From an uncultured Pseudomonadota bacterium (GTDB lineage Bacteria > Pseudomonadota > Gammaproteobacteria > Methylococcales > Methylomonadaceae): a stretch of DNA of 18,354 bases. Where the stretch lies: contig CAIUWU010000297.1 in NCBI GenBank assembly GCA_903902945.1, positions 1-18,354 of the forward strand. Direction: 5' to 3'. Below, piece by piece: positions 6,043 through 14,008 of the stretch. The number at the start of each line of letters is the position of its first letter. Position 1 is the stretch's first letter. The position numbers and the translations under genes are program-made. The notes below the pieces were generated by a model. That model did not search any database. It was not told where the DNA came from and was given only the letters and a program-made list of their open reading frames with translations.

Positions 6043-7416
6043 TCAGTCCAGCTCTGCCAGGATGCTCAATGCATCCTGGATATTGCTGACCGGCAATACC
6101 TGCAGATTTTTAATGTTGTCTTTGGGTTTGTTGCTCTTGGGAATAATTGCCCGTTTAAAGCCGTGTTTGGCGGCTTCATTCAGCCGGGCATGGCCGTTGG
6201 CAACCGGCCGAATTTCGCCATTCAGGCCGATTTCGCCGAAGAACACCGTGTCATAAGGAATGATACGGTCACGCAGACTCGATACCACACCGACCAGAAT
6301 CGCCAGGTCGCTGCTGGTTTCCGAAATCTTGATACCGCCGACCACGTTGGCATAAATTTCGTCGCTGCCGGTCATAATGCCGCCATGTCGGGCCAGCACT
6401 GCCAGCAGCATCGCCAGCCGGTTCTGATCCATGCCGACTGCCAGACGTCTGGGATTGCCATACTGACTTTCGGTGACCAGCGCCTGAATCTCAACCAGTA
6501 ACGGACGGGTGCCTTCCCATAACACCGTGACAACGCTGCCCGGCGAGGGTTTTTCAGCACGCGATAAAAACATCGCCGAGGGATTTTTGACTTCTTTGAG
6601 GCCGCTGCTTTCCATCGCAAAAAAACCCAGTTCACCGACACTGCCGAAGCGGTTTTTGTCGGCCCGTAACACCCGGAACCGCGAGTCATCGGTAGAAGAC
6701 AGCACCACCTGAGCATCGACGATGTGGCTCAGTGTCATCGGGCCCGCCAGAGATTGATCTTTGGTGACATGGCCGACCATGAAAATCGCAATATCGTTGC
6801 GCTTGGCATACTGGGTCAGCAGGCTGGCACTTTCCCGAACCTGTGAAACCGAGCCGGGTGCCGATTCGCAGTCAGGGGTATACATGACCTGAATCGAGTC
6901 GATGATCACCACCTGCGGTTGCTCCTGATCAAGAACTTCACAGATTTGCTGTACCGAGGTTTCGGCCAGCATCTTGATGCCTTCGGTTTTTAAATGCAGC
7001 CGGTGGGCGCGTTCGGCGATCTGTTGCAAGGATTCTTCGCCGGACACATACAACACCGCCTGTGTAGCCGCCAGATGGGCGATGGTTTGCAGCAGGATGG
7101 TACTTTTGCCGGCTCCGGGGGCGCCGCCGATCAGCACCACGCTGCCTTTGACGATACCGCCGCCCAGTACCCGGTCGAATTCCTGCAAGCCGCTGGACAG
7201 TCGTTCAGCCTGTTGCAGATTGACTTCGGACAATAACTGCACTGTGCTGTGTGAGCCGGCGTAGCCTTGGCGTTGCTCGCGGCTGTTTTTAATGCCGGGT
7301 AAACGCAGTTCTTTAATAGTATTCCAGGCACCGCACTGATTGCATTGACCTGACCAGCCGGGATAATCGGCGCCGCAATCGCTACAAACAAAGCTGGCTT
7401 TGGTTTTTTTGGCCAC
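6043..7416 (-). CDS. radA: DNA repair protein RadA (Sms)
   Basis: RadA is a RecA-related, DnaB-like branch-migration helicase that helps process recombination intermediates. The GTG at 7416-7414 is chosen as start. It opens the canonical (M)AKKTKASFVCSDCG sequence five bases after the alr stop and yields 457 residues, like Escherichia coli RadA (460). An upstream in-frame ATG at 7470 would add 18 unconserved residues and overlap alr. Domains: a C4 zinc finger (Cys11, Cys14, Cys25, Cys28), Walker A GGAPGAGKS (97-105), Walker B VVIIDSIQ (169-176), the RadA-specific KNRFG motif (254-258), and a C-terminal Lon-protease-like domain lacking protease activity in the family. It is the last gene of dnaB-alr-radA and converges with the small exported-protein gene. 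All motifs are intact. Confidence 0.96.
   Translation of the reverse strand: MAKKTKASFVCSDCGADYPGWSGQCNQCGAWNTIKELRLPGIKNSREQRQGYAGSHSTVQLLSEVNLQQAERLSSGLQEFDRVLGGGIVKGSVVLIGGAPGAGKSTILLQTIAHLAATQAVLYVSGEESLQQIAERAHRLHLKTEGIKMLAETSVQQICEVLDQEQPQVVIIDSIQVMYTPDCESAPGSVSQVRESASLLTQYAKRNDIAIFMVGHVTKDQSLAGPMTLSHIVDAQVVLSSTDDSRFRVLRADKNRFGSVGELGFFAMESSGLKEVKNPSAMFLSRAEKPSPGSVVTVLWEGTRPLLVEIQALVTESQYGNPRRLAVGMDQNRLAMLLAVLARHGGIMTGSDEIYANVVGGIKISETSSDLAILVGVVSSLRDRIIPYDTVFFGEIGLNGEIRPVANGHARLNEAAKHGFKRAIIPKSNKPKDNIKNLQVLPVSNIQDALSILAELD
6057..6079. other. Perfect hairpin within the 3' end of radA
   Basis: CCAGGATGC (6057-6065) and GCATCCTGG (6071-6079) form nine perfect pairs with a five-base loop. 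It lies in radA codons and about 25 bases downstream of the convergent plus-strand gene. No T run follows on either strand, so it is not a standard intrinsic terminator. It could stabilise the 3' end of the plus-strand transcript. Confidence 0.4.
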
Positions 7417-7421
7417 GATAT

Positions 7422-8510
7422 TTAGCCTTGATTCTGTTCGACGATTTGTACCCGCTGGGTAATGCCGCACAGCAGGGTATAAGGAATGGTATCAGCATAT
7501 TGGGCGATTTCTTCGACCGCCAGACCTTCACCCCATAAAGTGACCGGATCATCGATTCGGGCATCAGGCTGACTGTTGAGGTCGACCGTGATCATATCCA
7601 TCGACACTCGGCCAATCAGGCTGACCCGCCGGCCGTTGACCAGCACCGGCGCACCGCTACGGGTCTGGCGGTGATAGCCATCGCCATAACCGATAGACAC
7701 CACGCCCAGCAGGGTAGGGACGCTGGCTTGCCAGCTGCCGCCGTAGCCTACGGTTTCACCGGCTTTCACCGTTTTGACCGCAATCAGCCGGGAATGCAGG
7801 CTCATCACCGGTTGTAGGCCGAAGTCGGCACCGGTTTTGCCGGCGAACGGCGAGCAGCCATATAGCATCAGCCCGGGGCGAACCCAGTCACTGCTGATAT
7901 TGGGCCAGCCGATGATGCCGGCGGAATTGGCGATGCTGCGCTGACCGGGATAACCGATGATGCTTTGATTGAACAGATCGACCTGTTGCCGGGTTTTGTC
8001 ATCCAGCAAATCGTCGGCGTTGGCAAAATGCGTAATCAGATTGACCGGCTGACTGACCTGTTCGCAGGCCGACAGTTGTTGATAGGCTAGCTGAAACTCT
8101 TCGGCTTTGAATCCCAATCGGTTCATGCCGGTATCCATTTTCAGCCAGACTTTGAGCTTGCTGTTGTGTGGCGCTTGCTGTTGCAGTATGGCCAGCTGGG
8201 CGAAATTGTGAATCACCGCTTCGAGCTGATACTGGAGTAATAACTGCAGTTCTTCGCTGCAGACAAAGCCTTGTAATACCAGTATCGGCTGCGTGAACCC
8301 CGCTTGTCGCAAGCGTATGCCTTCATCGACGCGGGCAACGGCAAAGCCGTCAGCATGGTCGAGTGCCTGAGCGATTCGCAGCATGCCGTGTCCGTAAGCA
8401 TTGGCTTTAATGACCGCCATGACTTTATTATCCGGCGCATAACGTCGCACCTGAGCGAGATTATGCTGAGCGGCCTGTAAGTCGAGTTTGACATAGGCAG
8501 CCGGGGTCAT
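7422..8510 (-). CDS. alr: Alanine racemase
   Basis: Alr is a cytoplasmic PLP enzyme that interconverts L- and D-alanine for peptidoglycan synthesis. Its 362 residues are typical. The PLP-binding lysine is Lys35 in AVIKANAYGHG (32-42). The KMDTGMNRLGF motif (124-134) lies in the TIM barrel. NSAG (195-198) and RPGLMLYG (211-218) line the cofactor site. The second catalytic base is Tyr256 in VGYGGSW, contributed across the dimer interface, followed by SIGYGDGYHR (272-281) and SMDM (303-306). The start ATG shares four bases with the dnaB stop (ATGA), a typical translational-coupling junction, and radA follows after five bases. Whether it is the biosynthetic or a catabolic racemase is not shown directly, but the dnaB linkage is usual for the constitutive one. 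Confidence 0.97.
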   Translation of the reverse strand: MTPAAYVKLDLQAAQHNLAQVRRYAPDNKVMAVIKANAYGHGMLRIAQALDHADGFAVARVDEGIRLRQAGFTQPILVLQGFVCSEELQLLLQYQLEAVIHNFAQLAILQQQAPHNSKLKVWLKMDTGMNRLGFKAEEFQLAYQQLSACEQVSQPVNLITHFANADDLLDDKTRQQVDLFNQSIIGYPGQRSIANSAGIIGWPNISSDWVRPGLMLYGCSPFAGKTGADFGLQPVMSLHSRLIAVKTVKAGETVGYGGSWQASVPTLLGVVSIGYGDGYHRQTRSGAPVLVNGRRVSLIGRVSMDMITVDLNSQPDARIDDPVTLWGEGLAVEEIAQYADTIPYTLLCGITQRVQIVEQNQG

Positions 8511-9898
8511 TCGTAATCCTCTTGGTCATAGTGGCCGGCGAAGTTTTCAAAACGGGTGTACTGGCCGAGGAAGGTCAGCCGCACGGTGCCGAGTGGGCCG
8601 TTACGCTGCTTGCCGATAATCACTTCAGCGATGCCTTTGTCGGGGCTGTCTTCGTTATAGACTTCGTCACGGTAGACAAACAGAATCAAGTCAGCGTCCT
8701 GCTCAATCGCACCCGATTCACGCAAATCCGACATCACCGGGCGTTTGTTGGGGCGTTGTTCCAGGTTACGGTTTAACTGTGATAAGGCAATCACCGGCAC
8801 ATTCAGTTCTTTCGCCAGTGCCTTGAGGCCGCGAGAAATATCGGAAATCTGCTGCACCCGGTTGTCGCCGCTACTGGGTGACTGCATCAATTGCAGATAA
8901 TCGAGCACGATCAGACCCAGCTGGCCGTGTTCGCGGGTCAGACGCCGGGCGCGGGAGCGAACTTCGGTGGGGGTCAGGGCCGGGGTGTCGTCGATAAACA
9001 GCTTGGTTTCGGCCAGCAGATTAATCGCCGACGTCAGCCGTGGCCAGTCATCGTCATCGAGTTTACCGGTTCTGACCTTGTGCTGATCGATTCGGCCCAG
9101 CGATGACATCATCCGCATCGCCAGCGCTTCGCCGGGCATCTCCATACTGAATACCGCTACCGGCATGCCGCTTTTCAGCGCCACGTTTTCGGCCATATTC
9201 ATGGCAATAGTGGTTTTGCCCATCGAAGGCCGTCCGGCGACGATAATCAGATCGGCGGGCTGCAAGCCTGAGGTTTTCTGGTCAAGATCGGAAAAGCCGG
9301 TGCTGGCGCCGGTAATATCGCCATCCTGTTCGTAGAGCAATTCAATTTTATCGACGGCTTTGGCTAGCAGGTTTTTAATCGAGTTGAAACCACCCTGGCC
9401 GCGTTGGCGCTGTTCGGCGATTTTGAACACATTACGTTCGGCGTTTTCCAGTAATTCGGCGGTTTCGCGGCCTTCGGTGCTGAACGCCGAGTCGCTGATT
9501 TCGGTGCCGACATGAATCAATTGCCGGAGCACCGAGCGGTCGCGGACGATATTGGCGTAAGCCAGAATATTGGCCGCCGACGGCGTGTCTTTAACCAGTG
9601 TGCCGAGGTAGGCGAGGCCGCCGACGTTGCTTAATTCATTACGCGATTCCAGTAATTCCGACAGGGTGACCACATCAAACGGGTCTTGCTGTGCAGCCAG
9701 CTGAGCGATAGCCCGGAAAATCAGTTTGTGGTCGCGGCGATAAAAATCTTCCTCGCTGACCTTGTCGGCCACGTTGTCCCAGGTCTGATTGTCGAGTAGC
9801 AGGCCGCCGAGTACCGATTGCTCGGCTTGAATCGAATGGGGCGGCACTTTGAGAGATTCAACGGCGTGATCAGGATTAAAGTAGAAGTCTTCTGACAT
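8507..9898 (-). CDS. dnaB: Replicative DNA helicase DnaB
   Basis: DnaB is the hexameric helicase that unwinds DNA ahead of the replication fork and recruits primase. The 463 residues cover the N-terminal primase-interacting domain (about 17-125, starting PPHSIQAEQSVLGGLL), a linker, and the RecA-like C-terminal domain. Walker A is GRPSMGKT (222-229). Walker B is LIVLDYLQLM (329-338). The motif ALSQLNR (371-377) and the LRESGAIEQDADLILF region (392-407) are standard. No intein interrupts the P-loop, where inteins often sit in dnaB genes. The start ATG at 9898 lacks a clear Shine-Dalgarno but lies about 30 bases behind a perfect TATAAT. It is the first gene of dnaB-alr-radA. Certain identification. 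Confidence 0.98.
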   Translation of the reverse strand: MSEDFYFNPDHAVESLKVPPHSIQAEQSVLGGLLLDNQTWDNVADKVSEEDFYRRDHKLIFRAIAQLAAQQDPFDVVTLSELLESRNELSNVGGLAYLGTLVKDTPSAANILAYANIVRDRSVLRQLIHVGTEISDSAFSTEGRETAELLENAERNVFKIAEQRQRGQGGFNSIKNLLAKAVDKIELLYEQDGDITGASTGFSDLDQKTSGLQPADLIIVAGRPSMGKTTIAMNMAENVALKSGMPVAVFSMEMPGEALAMRMMSSLGRIDQHKVRTGKLDDDDWPRLTSAINLLAETKLFIDDTPALTPTEVRSRARRLTREHGQLGLIVLDYLQLMQSPSSGDNRVQQISDISRGLKALAKELNVPVIALSQLNRNLEQRPNKRPVMSDLRESGAIEQDADLILFVYRDEVYNEDSPDKGIAEVIIGKQRNGPLGTVRLTFLGQYTRFENFAGHYDQEDYE

Positions 9899-9928
9899 GT
9901 GGTTTCGGGGCGAGTAACTTGGCGGCCT

Positions 9929-9956
9929 ATTATACTGATCTGGGGCCGAATATCAG
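9929..9956 (-). promoter_or_regulatory. Sigma-70 promoter of dnaB-alr-radA
   Basis: On the minus strand a perfect TATAAT (9934-9929) is preceded, after 16 bases, by CTGATA (9956-9951, four of six to TTGACA). The predicted transcription start near 9922 gives a short leader of about 24 bases to the dnaB ATG. This is the clearest promoter in the window. Confidence 0.6.
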
Positions 9957-10134
9957 CGGGGCAGATTGAATAAATCGGCCGTAGGTTTTTTGTAGTGGTT
10001 GGTGGTCGGGTGATTCGGGTTTTCAGACCCGGCTGCTGATCGCGGCATGGAGGGGCGGGATGTTATGGTTCCGGCAAAGTGCCGTGTAAATCGCTGAGAC
10101 TTTGCTGTGTTAAGCAATGCGATTGCCCGACAAT
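9957..10134. other. Non-coding gap with small hairpins between pnp and dnaB
   Basis: I see no gene, tRNA or repeat here. Two small GC hairpins are visible: CGGGT/ACCCG (10016-10020 with 10027-10031, loop six) and CGGCA/TGCCG (10072-10076 with 10080-10084, loop three). The palindrome GCAATGCGATTGC is at 10114-10126. None has a T run. They may be part of a 5' region or operators for dnaB, or chance. Confidence 0.3.
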
Positions 10135-10172
10135 AAAAAACCCCGCTGCAGATAAAACTGCAGCGGGGTTTT
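10135..10172 (-). terminator. Strong intrinsic terminator of the rpsO-pnp end of the operon
   Basis: CCCCGCTGCAG (10141-10151) and CTGCAGCGGGG (10158-10168) pair perfectly over eleven bases, with a six-base loop. The flanking A/T bases extend the stem to about fifteen. On the minus strand the stem is followed by six T (10140-10135), some 30 bases after the pnp stop. On the plus strand four T follow (10169-10172), so it could also act in that direction, but no plus-strand gene ends here. Confidence 0.92.
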
Positions 10173-10194
10173 AATGGGGTGAAGCGAACGCCGT

Positions 10195-12273
10195 TTATTC
10201 GGCGTCGACTTCTTTCATGCTCAGGCGCACACGACCCTGACGATCGATTTCCAGTACTTTAACCCGGACAGTGTCGCCTTCGGCCAGTTTGTCGCTGACT
10301 TTTTCGACGCGTTCGTCAGAAATTTGCGAGATATGTACCAGGCCGTCTTTGCCGGGCAGAATGGTAACGAATGCACCGAAGTCCATCAGTCGTACCACTT
10401 TACCTTCGTAGGTTTTGCCTACTTCAACTTCAGCAGTGATTTCTTCGATCATGCGGCGGGCTTCTTCGCCGGCGGCTTTGTCGACCGAAGCAACGTTAAC
10501 CACGCCATCATCATTGAGATCAATGCTGGCGCCGGTTTGTTCGGTGATGGCGCGAATGGTGACGCCGCCTTTGCCGATGACTTCGCGGATTTTGCTCGGA
10601 TCGATTTTGAAAGTAATGATGCGCGGGGCAAAGTCAGACATTTGCTCGCGAGTCGTCGACAGGGTTTTATTCATTTCGCCCAGAATGTGCAGACGACCTT
10701 GTTTAGCCTGTTCCAGTGCGACTTTCATGATTTCAGGGGTGATGCCATCAATCTTGATGTCCATTTGCAGCGCAGTTACACCGTTTTCGGAACCGGCTAC
10801 TTTGAAATCCATGTCGCCGAGATGATCTTCGTCGCCGAGGATGTCTGACAGTACTGCAAACTGCTCGCCTTCTTTGATCAGGCCCATGGCAATGCCGGCC
10901 ACAGGGGCTTTGATAGGCACACCGGCATCCATCAATGCCAGCGAGCTGCCGCATACGGAAGCCATCGAGCTCGAACCATTGGATTCGGTGATTTCAGAGA
11001 CTACCCGCAGCACATACGGAAATTCTGTCATGTCAGGCAATACCGCTTGTACGCCGCGTTTTGCCAGGCGGCCATGGCCGATTTCACGACGTTTCGGTGA
11101 ACCAACACGACCGGTTTCGCCGACGCTGAACGGAGGGAAGTTGTAGTGGAACAAGAAGGTGTCTTTGTATTCGCCAGCTAGTGCGTCGATGATCTGTGCA
11201 TCGCGCTCTGTGCCCAGCGTTGCAACTACCAGCGCTTGGGTTTCACCACGGGTGAACAGTGCTGAACCGTGAGTGCGTGGCAGAACGCCGGTGCGTACGG
11301 TAATGGGGCGTACTGTGGTCAGGTCGCGGCCGTCAATCCGTTTGCGGTCTTTCAGAATCGCACTGCGAACGATGTTGTATTCCAGTAATTCGATTTCATT
11401 TTTTATATCGCCCAAAGCAAATTGCTCGTCGGCGGTCAGTTTTTCGACTACTGCAGCGCGAATCGCGCTCAAAGTGTCCTGGCGCAGCAGTTTTTCGGGG
11501 ATTTGATAAGCGGCGGTGATGCTGGCTTCGGCTTCGGCGGCAACGGCGGCTTTTAAGGCGTCATTGTCAGCCGCTGCACTCCAGTTCATCGCCGGGGTAG
11601 CTACAGCAGCAGCGAATTCGTTAATGGCGTTGATGGCGACCTGCATGTGTTGATGGCCGAACAATACCGCGCCAAGCATGACTTCTTCAGATAACAATTC
11701 AGCTTCTGATTCAACCATCAGTACCGCTTTTTCAGTACCAGCAACGACTAAGCGCAAGCTGGATTCTTTGATTTGCGGTGCGGACGGGTTCAGGATGTAC
11801 TGGTCGTCGATGTAACCGACACAGGCTGCACCCAGTGGGCCTTTAAAAGGCAAACCAGAAACTGCCAGGGCCGCAGAGGCGCCCAGAATAGCGACAACTT
11901 CGGTATCAACTTCAGGATTTAATGAAACTACAGTGGCAATGATCTGCACTTCATTGGTAAAACCTTCAGGAAACAAAGGACGGATAGGACGGTCGATCAA
12001 ACGTGAGATCAGGGTTTCGTTTTCGCTAGGGCGGCCTTCGCGCTTGAAGAAACCACCGGGAATTTTACCGGCAGCAAAGGCTTTTTCCTGATAGTCGACG
12101 GTTAATGGGAAAAAATCACCGCCACTGCTTTCTTTTTTGCCGACTACGGTAACCAGCAGAGTAGTGCCTTCAACATCAATAATCACTGCGCCACTGGCTT
12201 GACGAGCGATTTCACCGGTTTCTAATTTGACGAGACGATCGCCGTACTGAAATTCTTTCCTGATAGGATTCAC
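10195..12273 (-). CDS. pnp: Polyribonucleotide nucleotidyltransferase (PNPase)
   Basis: PNPase is a trimeric phosphorolytic 3'-5' exoribonuclease of the RNA degradosome. The 692 residues comprise a first RNase PH domain (about 10-145), a helical linker (about 220-305), the catalytic second RNase PH domain (about 312-540), a KH domain (551-605) with GKGG at 567-570, and an S1 domain (about 619-689). Key segments are KDRKRIDGRDL (308-318), the phosphate-binding THGSALFTRGETQAL (334-348), FHYNFPPFSVGETGR (375-389) and the acidic cluster GDEDHLGDMDFK (480-491), which carries the metal-binding aspartates. The start is GTG (12273-12271), with AAGGA eight bases upstream. It follows rpsO by 84 bases that contain a strong hairpin, an arrangement that in Escherichia coli allows RNase III processing and PNPase autoregulation. 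A strong terminator follows. Confidence 0.98.
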   Translation of the reverse strand: MNPIRKEFQYGDRLVKLETGEIARQASGAVIIDVEGTTLLVTVVGKKESSGGDFFPLTVDYQEKAFAAGKIPGGFFKREGRPSENETLISRLIDRPIRPLFPEGFTNEVQIIATVVSLNPEVDTEVVAILGASAALAVSGLPFKGPLGAACVGYIDDQYILNPSAPQIKESSLRLVVAGTEKAVLMVESEAELLSEEVMLGAVLFGHQHMQVAINAINEFAAAVATPAMNWSAAADNDALKAAVAAEAEASITAAYQIPEKLLRQDTLSAIRAAVVEKLTADEQFALGDIKNEIELLEYNIVRSAILKDRKRIDGRDLTTVRPITVRTGVLPRTHGSALFTRGETQALVVATLGTERDAQIIDALAGEYKDTFLFHYNFPPFSVGETGRVGSPKRREIGHGRLAKRGVQAVLPDMTEFPYVLRVVSEITESNGSSSMASVCGSSLALMDAGVPIKAPVAGIAMGLIKEGEQFAVLSDILGDEDHLGDMDFKVAGSENGVTALQMDIKIDGITPEIMKVALEQAKQGRLHILGEMNKTLSTTREQMSDFAPRIITFKIDPSKIREVIGKGGVTIRAITEQTGASIDLNDDGVVNVASVDKAAGEEARRMIEEITAEVEVGKTYEGKVVRLMDFGAFVTILPGKDGLVHISQISDERVEKVSDKLAEGDTVRVKVLEIDRQGRVRLSMKEVDAE

Positions 12274-12318
12274 TATAAGGTTCCTTTGTTTGAAAGGTTT
12301 AAAAAACGGGCTAAAACC

Positions 12319-12346
12319 AGAAACGGCACTTGAGGGTGCCGTTTCT
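12319..12346 (-). promoter_or_regulatory. rpsO-pnp intercistronic hairpin (possible processing or attenuation site)
   Basis: On the minus strand AGAAACGGCAC and GTGCCGTTTCT form eleven perfect pairs with a CCTCAA loop. The stem begins 11 bases after the rpsO stop. Downstream lies GGTTTTAG and then, after GCCCG, a run of six T, so it is an imperfect terminator or an RNA processing stem. In Escherichia coli the same gap holds a terminator and RNase III hairpins that control pnp; equivalence is inferred from position. Confidence 0.7.
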
Positions 12347-12357
12347 AGTGGGGGATA

Positions 12358-12627
12358 TTACTTACGGATGCCGAGGCGTTCGATCAGTGAACGGTAACGG
12401 GCAACATCGCTGTTTTTCAGGTAATCCAGCAATTTGCGGCGTTGGTTTACCATGCGCAGCAGACCACGACGCGAGTGGTTGTCTTTTTTGTGAGCTGCAA
12501 AGTGTGGTGTAAGTTGGTTGATGTTGGCAGTCAGTAAAGCAACTTGTACTTCGGTTGAGCCAGTATCGGTTTCTGACAAACGGTATTCGTTGACAATGGC
12601 TTGTTTTTGTTCTGCGGTTAACGACAT
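12358..12627 (-). CDS. rpsO: 30S ribosomal protein S15
   Basis: S15 binds the central domain of 16S rRNA early in small-subunit assembly. The product is 89 residues, the standard length. Motifs are SLTAEQKQAIV at the start, the SETDTGSTEVQVALLT stretch (19-34), the HSRRGLLRMVNQRRKLLDYLK RNA-binding helix-turn region (51-71) and the end RYRSLIERLGIRK. The ATG at 12627 has AGGGA about six bases upstream. An upstream in-frame ATG near 12693 would add 22 residues foreign to S15 and run through the terminator stem, so it is rejected. The gene follows a terminator-like hairpin and precedes pnp, as in most gammaproteobacteria. Confidence 0.97.
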   Translation of the reverse strand: MSLTAEQKQAIVNEYRLSETDTGSTEVQVALLTANINQLTPHFAAHKKDNHSRRGLLRMVNQRRKLLDYLKNSDVARYRSLIERLGIRK

Positions 12628-12649
12628 GTTAATCCCTATACTTAAAATT

Positions 12650-12672
12650 AAAAAAAGTCGTATCGCTACGAC
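12650..12672 (-). terminator. Terminator/attenuator between truB and rpsO
   Basis: On the minus strand GTCGTA and TACGAC (12672-12667 with 12662-12657) form six pairs closed by a GCGA tetraloop of the stable GNRA type, followed by seven T (12656-12650). It lies about 65 bases after the truB stop and 23 bases before the rpsO start. It probably ends part of the rimP-truB transcripts or attenuates read-through into rpsO-pnp. I could not find a clear separate rpsO promoter. Confidence 0.75.
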
Positions 12673-12735
12673 CGAATAAAACCACCATTCCACAATAGGG
12701 TGTAGAAATAGTTGGTAATGAGGTTTCTGGAATGA

Positions 12736-13641
12736 TTATTGCTTGTCCAGATTGAAAATTTTTTTCGGCGCCAGTTTACCATTTATTGAGATTTCTCCCA
12801 AGCCTAAAAAGCACTGTTGATCGTAGATGCGTACCTGGCCTGATTGTTTGCTGTCCAGATTAATGGCTTGACCTTGCTTGATTAGCAGCGCTTGCTGTTG
12901 ATTGATCTCAACGGCCGGAATATGTTGCAACGGAAAATCGACCGGTAGTAATTGCTGCAATTGTGCCGGGCTGGTTAGCGCCTGTAATTGTTCCAGGGTG
13001 ACGGCGTCTTCCAGTTTGAACATGCCGGCCGCCGTTCTGCGTAAGCGACTGACAGTTCCGCAGGTGCCGAGTTTATCGGCCAGATCTTCAGCTAAAGAAC
13101 GAATGTAAGTGCCTTTCGAACAATCTACCTCTAGGCTGATGCTTGTTTGATCAAAGCCAAGTAACTGAATCGAATGAATGGTAATCGGCCGTGGCGCACG
13201 TTCTATGGTTTTACCTTCCCGCGCCAGTTCGTAGAGTTTTTTTCCCTGATGTTTCAGCGCCGAATACATGGGGGGGATTTGCTGGATCGGGCCGATGAAA
13301 TGCAAAATTGCCGACTGAATCAGCGCTTCTGATAGCTCGGGTACTGGCATTTCGGCAACCACCGCGCCTTCACAATCACCGCTGTCGGTCATCACTCCCA
13401 GTTGAATTGTGACCTGATAGCGCTTATCGTCATCCAGCATCATCGCCGATACTTTGGTAGCCTCACCAAAGCATAGCGGCAACAGGCCGGTTGCCAGCGG
13501 GTCCAGGCTGCCGGTATGACCGGCTTTATTGGCATTGAACAGGCGTCTGACTTGCTGCAGCGCCTGGTTTGAGGACACTCCCAAGCGCTTATCGAGCAGG
13601 ATAATCCCGTTAATATTTAATCCCGACTTGCGTTTTGCCAT
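12736..13641 (-). CDS. truB: tRNA pseudouridine(55) synthase TruB
   Basis: TruB converts U55 of tRNAs to pseudouridine in the T loop and also acts as a tRNA folding helper. The 301 residues fit the family. The catalytic aspartate is Asp47 in KAGHTGSLDPLATGLLP (39-55). Further TruB blocks are KVSAMMLDDDKRYQ near 63-76, a QQIPPMYSALKHQGKKLYELAREG stretch, the KGTYIRSLAEDL motif and LRRTAAGMF. The C-terminal part (about 250-301) is a small PUA-like domain. The ATG shares one base with the rbfA stop (TAATG), a coupling junction. The gene is followed by the terminator-like hairpin ahead of rpsO. Certain identification. Confidence 0.97.
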   Translation of the reverse strand: MAKRKSGLNINGIILLDKRLGVSSNQALQQVRRLFNANKAGHTGSLDPLATGLLPLCFGEATKVSAMMLDDDKRYQVTIQLGVMTDSGDCEGAVVAEMPVPELSEALIQSAILHFIGPIQQIPPMYSALKHQGKKLYELAREGKTIERAPRPITIHSIQLLGFDQTSISLEVDCSKGTYIRSLAEDLADKLGTCGTVSRLRRTAAGMFKLEDAVTLEQLQALTSPAQLQQLLPVDFPLQHIPAVEINQQQALLIKQGQAINLDSKQSGQVRIYDQQCFLGLGEISINGKLAPKKIFNLDKQ

Positions 13642-14006
13642 TACTCGTCTAGCGGCTTAATGTCCAGATCATGAAGTAATTCGGCTACCCGCATGCCGGT
13701 GTCAAACGAATTGTCATAATTGAAATGCAATTCAGAGATGTGACGCAAACGCATGCGTTTGGCCAGTTCGTGGCGGATAAACGGAGCGATTTCATTCAGA
13801 GCTTTGATATTGCGCTGCTTGGCCTCGTCATCGGCATTGAGAACGGTCACATAGATTTTTGCCACCGCCAGATCTTTGGTTAATACCACTTCATTGACGG
13901 TGACAAAGCCGATACGGCGATCATGGACCTCACGCTGCAGAATTTCGGCCAGCTCCTTTTGCATTTGGGAAGCAACGCGCTGGCTGCGACCATACTCTTT
14001 AGGCAT
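13641..14006 (-). CDS. rbfA: 30S ribosome-binding factor RbfA
   Basis: RbfA is a KH-fold assembly factor that binds the immature 30S subunit and helps finish the 5' end of 16S rRNA; it is important for growth in the cold. The 121 residues show the standard pattern: RSQRVASQMQKELAEILQREV (8-28), RRIGFVTVNEVVLTKDLAVAKIYVTV (about 30-55), IKALNEIAPFIRHELAKRMRLRHISEL (68-94), then FNYDNSFDTGMRVAELL (96-112). The start ATG follows the infB stop after two bases, and the stop overlaps the truB start by one base, so all three genes are tightly coupled. Confidence 0.97.
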   Translation of the reverse strand: MPKEYGRSQRVASQMQKELAEILQREVHDRRIGFVTVNEVVLTKDLAVAKIYVTVLNADDEAKQRNIKALNEIAPFIRHELAKRMRLRHISELHFNYDNSFDTGMRVAELLHDLDIKPLDE

Positions 14007-14008
14007 GT

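Noticed and set aside
6057..6079. Bidirectional terminator between the convergent genes at 6032/6043
   Set aside because: The nine-pair hairpin is perfect but has no T run on either strand and lies inside radA codons. It is listed only as a hairpin.
8507..9898. Possible intein or split in dnaB
   Set aside because: The Walker A region and all helicase motifs are contiguous and the protein length is normal.
9957..10134. Possible tRNA or riboswitch in the pnp-dnaB gap
   Set aside because: No cloverleaf, T-loop consensus or known riboswitch core could be found. Only short isolated hairpins are present.
12628..12693. N-terminal extension of rpsO
   Set aside because: It has 22 residues not found in S15 and would be translated through the terminator stem. 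The ATG at 12627 has a good ribosome binding site and gives the standard 89 residues.
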